Below are positions 1-7,585 of a stretch of 64,000 nucleotides of DNA, piece by piece. A program made the translations under genes and the position numbers. Source of the stretch: an uncultured Acidaminococcus sp. (GTDB taxonomy: Bacteria; Bacillota; Negativicutes; Acidaminococcales; Acidaminococcaceae); NCBI GenBank assembly GCA_900315205.1, contig OMYF01000006.1:1-64000 (forward strand), read 5' to 3'. The notes beneath the pieces were generated by a model, which worked only from the letters and a program-made list of their open reading frames with translations, searched no databases and had not been told where the DNA came from. Position 1 is the first letter of the stretch. The number at the start of each line of letters is the position of its first letter.

Positions 1-153
1 GTTAAGTTTTGTAGCTAAAACTATTTTAAGATGAAGGTCTTTCTTTTTGCAACTTTATAAAGGATTATTCATTTCACCGAGAACTATTTTACACTTAGGA
101 AAGGGAAAAAGTCGGCACTCCCCGCCGCGGATCCGGCAGCGGTCTCAGCCCCG

Positions 154-744
154 TCACAGCCAGATCCGGACGGCGCAGTAGATCAGCATCGCCGCAAGGA
201 CACAGGAAATAGTCCTTTCATGGCTGGCGAAGAAACGGTCCAGGAAGGTCCCGCCGAATGCCCAGGTGAAATTGGCAGCCGAACAGAACAGGTAGATGCA
301 CAGGCCGAGCAGCCAGCTGGCAAGCGGCGGATAGCCGGCCGGAAGGATAAAAGACGTGTATCCGATAAAATCGGTCAGTGCCACTTTTACATTCGTAAGA
401 TTGAGAAGGAGCCCCGAGAAAAAAAGCCTCCCCTTCGCATCCGGAGTGAGTCTCGTCCCGCGCCGGGTCTTGAAGAGTTTATAGGTCAAAAAGAGCATAT
501 AAGTGGAGCCGATCGCTTTGAGCGGGATCTCGATATGGGGCATGACGGCCTGCAGGGACTGGATAAAGAGGAAGGTCAGCGTGCAGACAGTGAAAAGACT
601 CACATGCAGCCCCACCAGGAAGGGCAGCACACCCCGGAACCCCAGTTTCCGGCTCAGAGCCATCGCCATCAAATTATTCGGTCCCGGTGTAAAGGACATG
701 GCAAAGCAGAAGGAAAGATAAGCAGCAAAATCCAAGTGAAGCAC
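154..744 (-). CDS. LysE/RhtB-family amino-acid exporter
   Basis: A 196-residue protein of about six membrane segments. The N-terminus carries the family signature SFTPGPNNLMAMA (residues about 17-29), seen in LysE/RhtB exporters that expel amino acids or their analogues by proton antiport. Length matches the family's usual 200-210. The start codon is GTG and the upstream ribosome site is weak. A promoter with 16-bp spacing lies just upstream (775-802). The gene stands alone: a terminator at 944-980 separates it from the M20 amidohydrolase gene. The exported substrate cannot be told from sequence. Confidence 0.85.
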   Translation of the reverse strand: MLHLDFAAYLSFCFAMSFTPGPNNLMAMALSRKLGFRGVLPFLVGLHVSLFTVCTLTFLFIQSLQAVMPHIEIPLKAIGSTYMLFLTYKLFKTRRGTRLTPDAKGRLFFSGLLLNLTNVKVALTDFIGYTSFILPAGYPPLASWLLGLCIYLFCSAANFTWAFGGTFLDRFFASHERTISCVLAAMLIYCAVRIWL

Positions 745-774
745 CCCATTCCCGCGATATGCATATTTCAGCCC

Positions 775-802
775 ATTCTATCACACTCTTCCCGTACGTC
801 AA
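775..802 (-). promoter_or_regulatory. Promoter of the LysE-type gene
   Basis: On the minus strand TTGACG (802-797), a 16-bp spacer and TAGAAT (780-775) form a good sigma-70-type promoter 31 bp upstream of the GTG start. Confidence 0.6.
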
Positions 803-943
803 TGGAATCTGTCAAAATAAATATCTTTTTCTGAATATTGTAACGAATATTTCGTTTTTTCGATGCTTCGCCGCCCGGCGGGATGCATGGCAGACCGGAG
901 GCAGGAACACTCTCACAATCTGCCGTGCTCCCTGCAGCGGCGC

Positions 944-980
944 AAAAAAACAGCGGCTCTCCCTGCAGGAAGATCCGCTG
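944..980 (-). terminator. Terminator after the M20 amidohydrolase gene
   Basis: An inverted repeat (CAGCGG...CCGCTG, 951-980) is followed on the minus strand by seven U residues (950-944). It lies 27 bp past the stop codon of the amidohydrolase. Confidence 0.85.
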
Positions 981-1006
981 CTTTGAGTCTGTTCCGGATG
1001 GGCTGA

Positions 1007-2308
1007 TCAGCGGTGACTGCCGAAATACTTCACCAGTTCCGCCAGGGTCGCCGCTGACACGGGCAGGACATCCTCGTTGAAATCGAACTCGCTCGTATGA
1101 TGGCCGGAAGCCTCCTCCGTGCCGTACAGCATATACACAGCTTTGCCGCCGTGCTCCTGCACGCGGGACATGAAACAGGAACAGTCCTCGCTGCCGCTGA
1201 CAGCCTGTTCCAGCAGTACATTTTCATAGCAGCCCAGCTGCTTTACATACGCACAGATCTCCTCCCCCATATCTCTGGAACAGCGGCACGACGCGGCGCT
1301 GCCCATTTCCTTCATCTGCACATCGACACCGTACATATCGGCTGCGGCCCGGACCATGCGTTTTGCCTCGGCTGCCATGAATTCGTTGATGGCAGTCGTT
1401 TCACCGCGGGTCTCGAACTGGATCAGGGCCGTATCCGGGATGACATTGCGGCCGGTCCCCGCCCGCAGCACCCCGACGTTGATCCGGGATGAGCCGCCGC
1501 TGTGACGGGAAATCGTATGCAGGGCAATGGAAGCTTCCGCTGCAGCGAGCAGTGCATTCCGCCCTTTTTCCGGATTGGCTCCGGCATGGGCCGGCAGTCC
1601 CGTGAAGCGGGCATCGAGTTTTGTCGTCGCCAGGAACCCTTCGGCCATACAGACGAGAGTGCTGTCCGTACCGGAACCAAGGCCGATGTGGCCGCTCAGG
1701 AAATAGTCCACATCATCCACGATGCCGCTCGAAGCCATGCACCTGGCTCCCATGACTCCTTCTTCGCCGGGCTGGAAGCAGAGCTTTACGGTACCGGCCA
1801 TTTCGTCTTTGTGGGCTGCGATCAGGCGGGCTGCGGCAAGTCCGATGGCCGTATGGCCGTCATGGCCGCAGGCATGCATCAGTCCGGGATGTCTCGAGGC
1901 AAATCCTTCCGCTGTCGGACGGTGCTGCCGCGTCGGGTTCTCATCCACACGGAGACAGTCCATATCAAAGCGCAGGCCTACAGTCCTGCCCGGTTTCCTG
2001 AAATGCATGATGGCTACGACACCGGTATGGCCGCCTTCCATCCTTGCCACCCAGGCCGGGTCCGCCCCTTCGGAAAGGGCGCGCTGCCGGCAGCTTTCGA
2101 TTTCAGAGCCTTCCGGGACCCCCATCCGTTCCTCTTCTTTCATGCACTCCCTGCCGGTCAGTACCTGATATCCCAGCCGCTGCAGTTCCGCCGCCACAAT
2201 GGAAGCGGTGCGGAATTCCGTCCAGGCAAGTTCCGGATAGGCATGGAAATCCCGCCGGCGGGCAATTATTGCTTCCTTCATCTGCTGTGCTTCCGCAAGC
2301 ATTGTCAT
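1007..2308 (-). CDS. M20 family metallo-amidohydrolase (AbgA-like)
   Basis: A cytosolic zinc hydrolase of about 433 residues from peptidase family M20D, which cleaves N-acyl amino acids or peptides such as aminobenzoyl-glutamate. Visible family motifs are HACGHDGHTA (metal ligands), QPGEEG (catalytic Glu), GLPAHAG in the dimerisation domain and a C-terminal SGHHTSEFDF. The insert before the metal site and the SGSEDCSCFM segment resemble AbgA rather than IAA-hydrolases. I chose the ATG at 2308: an AAGGGGA site lies 8 bases upstream, and the longer reading frame runs back through the terminator at 2404-2431. It is alone in its transcript. Exact substrate unknown. Confidence 0.85.
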   Translation of the reverse strand: MTMLAEAQQMKEAIIARRRDFHAYPELAWTEFRTASIVAAELQRLGYQVLTGRECMKEEERMGVPEGSEIESCRQRALSEGADPAWVARMEGGHTGVVAIMHFRKPGRTVGLRFDMDCLRVDENPTRQHRPTAEGFASRHPGLMHACGHDGHTAIGLAAARLIAAHKDEMAGTVKLCFQPGEEGVMGARCMASSGIVDDVDYFLSGHIGLGSGTDSTLVCMAEGFLATTKLDARFTGLPAHAGANPEKGRNALLAAAEASIALHTISRHSGGSSRINVGVLRAGTGRNVIPDTALIQFETRGETTAINEFMAAEAKRMVRAAADMYGVDVQMKEMGSAASCRCSRDMGEEICAYVKQLGCYENVLLEQAVSGSEDCSCFMSRVQEHGGKAVYMLYGTEEASGHHTSEFDFNEDVLPVSAATLAELVKYFGSHR

Positions 2309-2403
2309 CGCAAAGTCCCCTTTACCATTGTTCTGTCGATGTGGAGCCATCTGTTCCGCACCGCCTGAGTCCCCGGCAGGTATGATGCCGGGTTTCGATG
2401 CAT

Positions 2404-2431
2404 AAAAGCAGGGACGGCAGTCCCTGCTTTT
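2404..2431 (-). terminator. Terminator after the DUF4127 gene
   Basis: A perfect 11-bp stem (AAAAGCAGGGA/TCCCTGCTTTT) with a six-base loop, 50 bp past the DUF4127 stop. The A/T ends make it able to work in both directions. It marks the end of the pseudopilin operon. Confidence 0.85.
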
Positions 2432-2481
2432 ATCTTTCCTTACCGATATGACTGCCGTCACGGCGCGGAAGCCGCGGCCGT

Positions 2482-4083
2482 TCAGCGCCCTTTCCGGACA
2501 GCGATCTCAAAGGTCCTCTGCCATGGGAACGTATATGTATATGCGTCCACAGTCTGTTTTCCCATGACCGGCCCCGCCGTCTTCCGGATACTCTCCGTCA
2601 CATACGCTTCAGCCGCCTCCGTATGCGCCCGGTTCATCCCGCCGTTTTCCCACTGCTTCGGGTACGTCAGGCCATAGCGCACATCCTGGCGGGCATGGGC
2701 CTGATAGGCCCAGTCATCCAGATAGCGTATGTCGAGCATTTCCCTGCGGGCCGCCGCCGGCATGGAAGAAGCCGCCAGCCCCTGGGCGACGGCATACCCC
2801 AGCGTATTGCCACAGGTATTCCATCCGGCATAGCTTGCAAGGCCATAGGCAAGGGGCGTCCCATCCGGGAGACGGCGGGCAAAAAGTCCTCTCACGAGGG
2901 CGTCGCTGCTGCCGTTCAGATAGGCTGTATCAGCGACTCCGACAGAGTACCCTTCCCGGACGTCCTTTTCCGTCCGGTCGAGGAAACGGACATCTTCGGG
3001 CCGCAGCAGCTCTGTGTTATATGCCGTATCCGCACCGTGCGTCACACCCCTGTACGGGGTGCTTACGGCAAGGACCAGATCCGCCCGTTTCTGCAGCCGG
3101 GCGGGATAGCCGCCGGCCGCAAGGATATGCTGCCGGACATTCTCGCCGATGGAAATGTCTTCGAGCGCGCTCACAAAGGACGCGCCCCGGGGCTCCGTAT
3201 ACCAGGCATGGATGAGGGGCGTAAGGCCCCGGCTCCTGCTGACAGCCCGGCTGAGGAGCACCATCCCGAGCTCGTCCGCTCCCGGCAGGGACCGGATCTT
3301 ATAGCCGTAACTGCCGATCCGTTCCGCAATGGCACGGGCGTCGCGGCGGGCTTCCGAATAGACGGAGGAATCGTCGCGGCCGATGAGCAGGTAATCAAGA
3401 CGGCCTGCTTTGGCCGCGTCGACCAGAGCCAAAATGACATCCCGGTTCTTTCTCCGCCGTTCCAGCAGGTCCTTTTGGACCGCAGCGGGGATTTCCTTTT
3501 CCAGCAGGGCCAGCTGTTTCTGTTCCTTCCGGGTCAGGAGGCCCTGCTCCTGGCGGTCCCGCAGCTCACCCCAGGCAAAAAGGCGGGGACCCCATTCGGC
3601 ATAATAGGCCGGTTCCTGAGGCGCGCTGCTGTACTTTGGCGAGCGCATGACCGTCACAAAGCCATAGAGCGGGACGCCGGGGTGGTTTTCCTTGAAATGC
3701 AGGACCGGTCCGAGCCGCTCTTCGAGCTCTTTATCACTGAACTCATGGGTGCGTGAGGTGACAAGTCCCCCGTAGATCAGAGAATCAAGGGAAACGACGG
3801 CGCCGTCAAGCCCCCTTGCCTCCTGATCCAGGAAATTTTCCAGTGCAGCCGCATCTCCCCGCGACTGATGGGACGCCAGGAGCGTCTCCGGAGGCGTAAT
3901 GATTTCATGACCCGCCAGATGGAACGTATCGACGGTATAGTCCCGTGTCACGGGCCGGTTGTCAAGTGGAATGAAGAGAAAGCGTTCCGCCCCGGCCTGC
4001 TGCACGGCAGCCAGGCTGAACAGGGTCATTGCGGCCAGGATGCGGACGCAGCGGCGAAAACGCCGCGGCAGGATTTTCTTCAC
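2482..4083 (-). CDS. Exported DUF4127 family protein
   Basis: A 533-residue protein with a signal peptide (basic start, hydrophobic residues about 14-27, cleavage near QQAGA). The mature N-terminus RFLFIPLDNRPV and the later SLDSLIYGGLV are hallmark stretches of DUF4127, a family of unknown biochemical role common in Gram-positive and Negativicute genomes. Start is GTG with GGAGG 8 bases upstream. It is the last gene of the minus-strand operon that begins with the PilC-like gene, 84 bp after the DUF3298/chagasin gene. The signal peptide puts it outside the inner membrane. Function unknown. Confidence 0.85.
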   Translation of the reverse strand: MKKILPRRFRRCVRILAAMTLFSLAAVQQAGAERFLFIPLDNRPVTRDYTVDTFHLAGHEIITPPETLLASHQSRGDAAALENFLDQEARGLDGAVVSLDSLIYGGLVTSRTHEFSDKELEERLGPVLHFKENHPGVPLYGFVTVMRSPKYSSAPQEPAYYAEWGPRLFAWGELRDRQEQGLLTRKEQKQLALLEKEIPAAVQKDLLERRRKNRDVILALVDAAKAGRLDYLLIGRDDSSVYSEARRDARAIAERIGSYGYKIRSLPGADELGMVLLSRAVSRSRGLTPLIHAWYTEPRGASFVSALEDISIGENVRQHILAAGGYPARLQKRADLVLAVSTPYRGVTHGADTAYNTELLRPEDVRFLDRTEKDVREGYSVGVADTAYLNGSSDALVRGLFARRLPDGTPLAYGLASYAGWNTCGNTLGYAVAQGLAASSMPAAARREMLDIRYLDDWAYQAHARQDVRYGLTYPKQWENGGMNRAHTEAAEAYVTESIRKTAGPVMGKQTVDAYTYTFPWQRTFEIAVRKGR

Positions 4084-4167
4084 CGGATTTCCCTCCTGTC
4101 ATCAAAGGAGCGGAACGGCTCTCTCCAGCCTCATCCTGCCGGAAAAAGCCGCATCCCGCTGCCGTCG

Positions 4168-5025
4168 TCAGTGCACATCGAAATGGAAATTGAGCTCATT
4201 GTAAGGACTCTTTTCCATCCTGCGTTTGTAGACAGCCTCCACCGTATAGGTGCCGGGTCTGTCAAACGCCAGGAACATGATGGTCTGGCCCGGCGTACCG
4301 CCGCGGCCCGTCTTGTTGACCATGGGCATGTAGAAAGAGTGGCCCAGATCGCGGAACCCCGGTGCGGCGCTGCGGTCCGTCAGGACCCAGTCCATCCCAG
4401 AAGCCGGGTTGGAATCAAGGTACAGGGCGATCAGTTCGCCCGCCCGGAGAGAAAGCGTCTTGTCCTGGGACTCTTTCGTCAGTTTGTAGCTTGTCAGGAG
4501 GCGCGCTCCCCCGGCCACGTTGATCATCGATACGATGGACCGGTAGGGGACGACCTTGTCGAACGGACCGTCCGCCGCGCTCTGGACCGCAATCCCGTCC
4601 TCACTGAATACATAGTGGCGGCTGCCGATATACTGCTGGTATTCTGCCGTATTGGTATAGAGCAGTTCCTTCGGTTCGAGCTCGGCGCCCGCGGCGACAT
4701 CGATGTTCATGCCGTCATAGACCGTCCGGTCGCCGGAAGCCTTCATGACGACACTGAAAAGCGTGGGACGGTTGACCGTAACCGTATAGGAAACCACCGC
4801 ATTGCCGCCCGCTTTCCGGGCCAGTTCCTCCGCCCTTGTATGCAGCAGGGAATTGACGTTCTTCTGCAGATAGTCTTCTTTCATCCCATCCACATAGGGG
4901 ACGCTGCCGCCCGCCTTTCCGCTTTTGAAATCCTGTGCCAGCACCGTCGTATGGCCAAAGGCCAGGACCTGGCTCTGCAGCCCCAGAAGCGCCGAGAGTG
5001 CCAGACCTGCTATCCATTTTTTCAT
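4168..5025 (-). CDS. Exported DUF3298-like protein with C-terminal chagasin (I42) inhibitor domain
   Basis: 285 residues with a signal peptide ending near AFG (about 22-24). Residues about 25-185 look like the DUF3298/RsiV-type region (N-terminal acidic strand, YTNTAEYQQYI, SEDGIAV). Residues about 192-272 carry the three loops of a chagasin-type cysteine-protease inhibitor (family I42): NPASGMDW (206-213), GRGGTPG (240-246) and DRPG (255-258). The combination is unusual. The start ATG follows GGAGG by 5 bases, 9 bp after the stop of the bactofilin-like gene, so the two are cotranscribed. I infer an exported protein that may restrain cysteine proteases; the inhibitor call rests on motifs only. 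Confidence 0.7.
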   Translation of the reverse strand: MKKWIAGLALSALLGLQSQVLAFGHTTVLAQDFKSGKAGGSVPYVDGMKEDYLQKNVNSLLHTRAEELARKAGGNAVVSYTVTVNRPTLFSVVMKASGDRTVYDGMNIDVAAGAELEPKELLYTNTAEYQQYIGSRHYVFSEDGIAVQSAADGPFDKVVPYRSIVSMINVAGGARLLTSYKLTKESQDKTLSLRAGELIALYLDSNPASGMDWVLTDRSAAPGFRDLGHSFYMPMVNKTGRGGTPGQTIMFLAFDRPGTYTVEAVYKRRMEKSPYNELNFHFDVH

Positions 5026-5034
5026 GACTGCCTC

Positions 5035-5898
5035 CTATTTGTAGGAATATGGTGTCCGGTATGGTTCCAGGACGGAAGCATCACGGATGACCTGTGCCCC
5101 CTCCGCCAGTACCACCTGGCCCCCAGCGGCCATTATACCATGGATTTGTGTCTTTTTGCCGACATTTATACGGCCCGTGGCAAAGAGGAATGCCCGGTCC
5201 AGGCAGACATTGTCGCCGATCGTGACATCCCCCCGGCAAAAGATCCAGTAAAGGCCCCTTGCCGAAAAGCCTCCGGACAGGACAAGGCCCGAGGGACAGA
5301 GCAGGAAGGCCCGTCCCTGCCAGGGCTCGCTGCCGGAAAGCACGGCCGGACTGCCCGCGGGCTGATAGAGGTGCCCGGCCAGCGGACTGTGGGGCCAGTC
5401 CTTTGCCGGTACGGAATGGACTCCCTGCGTAAACTCCGAAAAGAACCCTTCCTGGAACGGCGGGAACGGCACATCCTCCCCGGCTCCGCCGCCATAGGCC
5501 GGATGCGACGCGCCGCCGGGCGGCACGATCTCGTAACGGGTCGCATAATAGGGCGTCCGTTCGCCGCCTTCAAAAACGGTCACCCGTTCCATTTGGCAGA
5601 TGCCGGCTCTGGGCGCGTCCGTTTCCACCAGCAGCGACACGCTCCTTTCCCCGGTGTGGAAAAAGACTTCCGGCAGAGCGGCCTCTCTGCGCGGCGCAAG
5701 GAGCGGCTGATCCTGCCAGGCTTTGCAGAAGCTCCGCAGCAGTTCGCTCCGCTGCCCGGCCCGCTGGACCAGCGCCTGATTTTCCAGGCGGCAGACCAGG
5801 ACGCGCTGGACTGTCAGGAAGAGGCGGGCCGAAAGGACCAGGACGAGGAGCGCAAAAAGCGTCACCGTACCCGGATGCCTGCGCTTACCATGCATCAT
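5035..5898 (-). CDS. Membrane protein with bactofilin-like C-terminus, in pseudopilin operon
   Basis: The real start is the ATG at 5898, overlapping the upstream gene by 14 bp. The much longer frame upstream is a shadow of that gene. The 287-residue protein has one N-terminal membrane segment (about 10-28, TLFALLVLVLSARLFL), a middle region with no family I recognise, and a C-terminal stretch (about 215-275) of short repeating beta units such as GDVTIGDNVCLD, GRINVGKKTQIHG and GGQVVLAEGAQV. These resemble the right-handed beta helix of bactofilins. The position suggests a PilX-like minor component or scaffold of the pilus-like machine. No biochemical role can be stated. Confidence 0.6.
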   Translation of the reverse strand: MMHGKRRHPGTVTLFALLVLVLSARLFLTVQRVLVCRLENQALVQRAGQRSELLRSFCKAWQDQPLLAPRREAALPEVFFHTGERSVSLLVETDAPRAGICQMERVTVFEGGERTPYYATRYEIVPPGGASHPAYGGGAGEDVPFPPFQEGFFSEFTQGVHSVPAKDWPHSPLAGHLYQPAGSPAVLSGSEPWQGRAFLLCPSGLVLSGGFSARGLYWIFCRGDVTIGDNVCLDRAFLFATGRINVGKKTQIHGIMAAGGQVVLAEGAQVIRDASVLEPYRTPYSYK

Positions 5899-6400
5899 AG
5901 CAGAACACCTCATTGAAATGTTTTTTCCGTCCGGACCGGCCATGGACGATATCCATCTCCCAGCGGACAATTCCCGGTGCCGGCAGGGAAAGCGCAAGAT
6001 CCTGCACGGAAAACTGCGGCGGCGTAAGAGGATTGATGCCGGGTGCCCGCCCTTCATTGCGGACGCTGACATAAAGCACCGCTGTCCTCCGGCCGGCAGG
6101 CTTTGCCAGATAAAAAACGGTCCGCCGCCCGTCCAGGATGGAAGTCCCCGTAAGGGTATCGCCCAGGCTTCCCCGGCTGACCGAGACGGCCCGGCAGCGG
6201 TACAGGAAATAGGCACCCAGGCGGGCCCGCAGGTCATCTGAGACCTGACGCAGCATGATTTCCCTGACGGCCTCACAGAAGACGCGGCTGCCCTGGCAGG
6301 CACCCTGCAGCGCGGCCGTGCCGATCAGGACAAGCAGGAAAAGACCCAGGTAGGCTTCCAGGATCATATAGCCTCTACTTTTTCCCATAGACCACGGCAT
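5885..6400 (-). CDS. Prepilin-like protein (type II secretion/type IV pilus minor pseudopilin)
   Basis: 171 residues. The N-terminus has a class III prepilin signal: a short basic leader ending in SRG, then YMILEAYLGLFLLVLIG with Glu at position 5 after the cleavage site. The remainder is a hydrophilic domain resembling PulJ/ComGF-type minor pseudopilins in length and position. An internal ATG at 6388 would leave a shorter leader and is equally possible; neither start has a clear ribosome site. It overlaps genes on both sides (26 bp upstream, 14 bp downstream), so the set is translationally coupled. Confidence 0.7.
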   Translation of the reverse strand: MPWSMGKSRGYMILEAYLGLFLLVLIGTAALQGACQGSRVFCEAVREIMLRQVSDDLRARLGAYFLYRCRAVSVSRGSLGDTLTGTSILDGRRTVFYLAKPAGRRTAVLYVSVRNEGRAPGINPLTPPQFSVQDLALSLPAPGIVRWEMDIVHGRSGRKKHFNEVFCYDAW

Positions 6401-6707
6401 TTCCCAGCACAGCCCCCTTTCCGTCCCGGATGGTATATTCGCGCTGGACCAGTCCGGGAAAACCCGGTACAGCTGTTTCTGTCACGTCCGTCACAAAAGG
6501 ATCCTCCGCGTCCCCAAGGCCCAGCATGCGGCGCCGCAGGTACCGCTGCCCGTCCCGGCGCAGCTGTTCCCGCTGCAGCAGGATATGCATCTCCTGTTCA
6601 CAGCTGAAGAGGCCCAGGAATACCGTCACGACGGCAAGGCTCGTGAGGAGTGCATCGGCGAGAAGGAATCCCCCATGCCCCCGGCCTCCTCTATTTTCCG
6701 TCTTCAT
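6375..6707 (-). CDS. Small prepilin-like protein
   Basis: 110 residues beginning with a leader that ends GHGG, followed by FLLADALLTSLAVVTVFLGLF. This fits a prepilin peptidase site, but position 5 is Asp rather than the usual Glu. That could weaken N-methylation or binding to the major pilin, and such changes occur in minor pseudopilins. The C-terminal part is a compact beta-rich stretch. It overlaps the upstream pseudopilin gene by 17 bp and the downstream one by 26 bp. I infer a GspI/ComGE-like minor subunit; the assignment is by position. Confidence 0.65.
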   Translation of the reverse strand: MKTENRGGRGHGGFLLADALLTSLAVVTVFLGLFSCEQEMHILLQREQLRRDGQRYLRRRMLGLGDAEDPFVTDVTETAVPGFPGLVQREYTIRDGKGAVLGNAVVYGKK

Positions 6708-7152
6708 AATTCAGGCGCCCCCTTACCGGCTCCAGCCAGTACGTCCGGTCGGGCAGCAAGCCGGCGGGCGGGAATACGTAGAAACGGGACCCTTTCTTCA
6801 CATTCCCCCGCCCCGTGAACTGGATGGGGCCGCCTCCGACACGGTAGTCCCCCAGGCCGAGCCCGGCAAGGGACACTTCCAGCACGGGACGGCTGCCTTC
6901 GAGCACGCAGAGGCTGTCTCCCCTGAAGTAAACTGTGCAGGCATCCGCATTCCCGGCCAGGGAGCAGGCCTGAGCCGAAAGGACCGCTCCGGACACACAC
7001 TGGCAGGCAAACTCACGGCGCAGCGTTTCCATCCGCTGCCGCAGGACCGGACAGAAGGCTCCGGCAAAAGAAAGGAGGAGCTCCGCCGCCAGAAGCAGCA
7101 GGAGCACCTCCACCAGCACGAAGCCGCGGCACCGTGTCTTGTCCTTATTCAC
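6691..7152 (-). CDS. Prepilin-like protein (GspH/ComGD-like)
   Basis: 153 residues with GTG start. The leader MNKDKTRCRG is followed by FVLVEVLLLLLAAELLLSF, with Glu at position 5 of the mature protein, typical of a type IV-like pseudopilin. The mature domain has several Cys residues (CPVL, CQCV, AQAC, DACTVYF, SLCVL), unusual for this group and possibly disulphide-forming outside the cell. It overlaps the major pilin gene by 8 bp. No ATPase or peptidase gene accompanies it. Confidence 0.7.
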   Translation of the reverse strand: MNKDKTRCRGFVLVEVLLLLLAAELLLSFAGAFCPVLRQRMETLRREFACQCVSGAVLSAQACSLAGNADACTVYFRGDSLCVLEGSRPVLEVSLAGLGLGDYRVGGGPIQFTGRGNVKKGSRFYVFPPAGLLPDRTYWLEPVRGRLNYEDGK

Positions 7153-7570
7153 CGCTTTGCTTTACGGCGGCCGTCTTGCCCAGGGCATCGCTGCTGACGG
7201 TTTCACCCGTGCTGAGTTTGCCCGTAAAGGTACAGTGGCCGTCCTTCGGTTCGCCCAGGGTGATCCCGGCATAGCTCTTATCCGGTACATATTTGCCGCC
7301 TTTCAGGTCATCGATCGATTTGGGAGATTCGCCGTGCTCCATCTCATACAGGCGGGCTCCGCTGTCAAGTGTCGTCAGGTTCATGACGATCTGGGTATCG
7401 CTGGATTTATTCATGGCGCTTTCGATCTTGGGGATGAGCGCTGCCGCCATGACCCCGATGATGGCAAGGACGATCAGGATCTCAAGGAGCGTAAAACCCC
7501 GGCTCTTCCGGTACTTCCGGGACTTGCGGCAGATCGGGTGTGATGATGGGCAGGTTTGGATTTTCAGCAT
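7145..7570 (-). CDS. Major pseudopilin (GspG/ComGC-like)
   Basis: 141 residues. A 25-residue leader ends in RG, followed by the near-perfect class III prepilin sequence FTLLEILIVLAIIGVMAAALIP with Glu5. The rest resembles GspG/ComGC: a helix continuing to about residue 70, then a small domain with DDLKGGKYVP and a short C-terminus. ATG start with AAGGAG 8 bases upstream. It follows the PilC-like gene by 15 bp and should be the bulk subunit of the filament or pseudopilus. The leader is longer than the usual 6-10 residues. Confidence 0.85.
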   Translation of the reverse strand: MLKIQTCPSSHPICRKSRKYRKSRGFTLLEILIVLAIIGVMAAALIPKIESAMNKSSDTQIVMNLTTLDSGARLYEMEHGESPKSIDDLKGGKYVPDKSYAGITLGEPKDGHCTFTGKLSTGETVSSDALGKTAAVKQSGE

Positions 7571-7585
7571 TGATCATTCTCCTTT

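Noticed and set aside
3868-5916. 682-residue open frame on the plus strand
   Set aside because: Antisense to three well-supported minus-strand genes, no family features; GC-rich DNA produces such long shadows. The same applies to 42185-44185, 35518-37167, 26951-28342, 47055-48107 and 2623-3756.
5899-6303. N-terminal extension of the bactofilin-like gene
   Set aside because: Overlaps the pseudopilin gene in another frame with an Arg/Ser/Pro-rich translation; the ATG at 5898 matches a membrane-helix start and the 14-bp overlap pattern of the operon.
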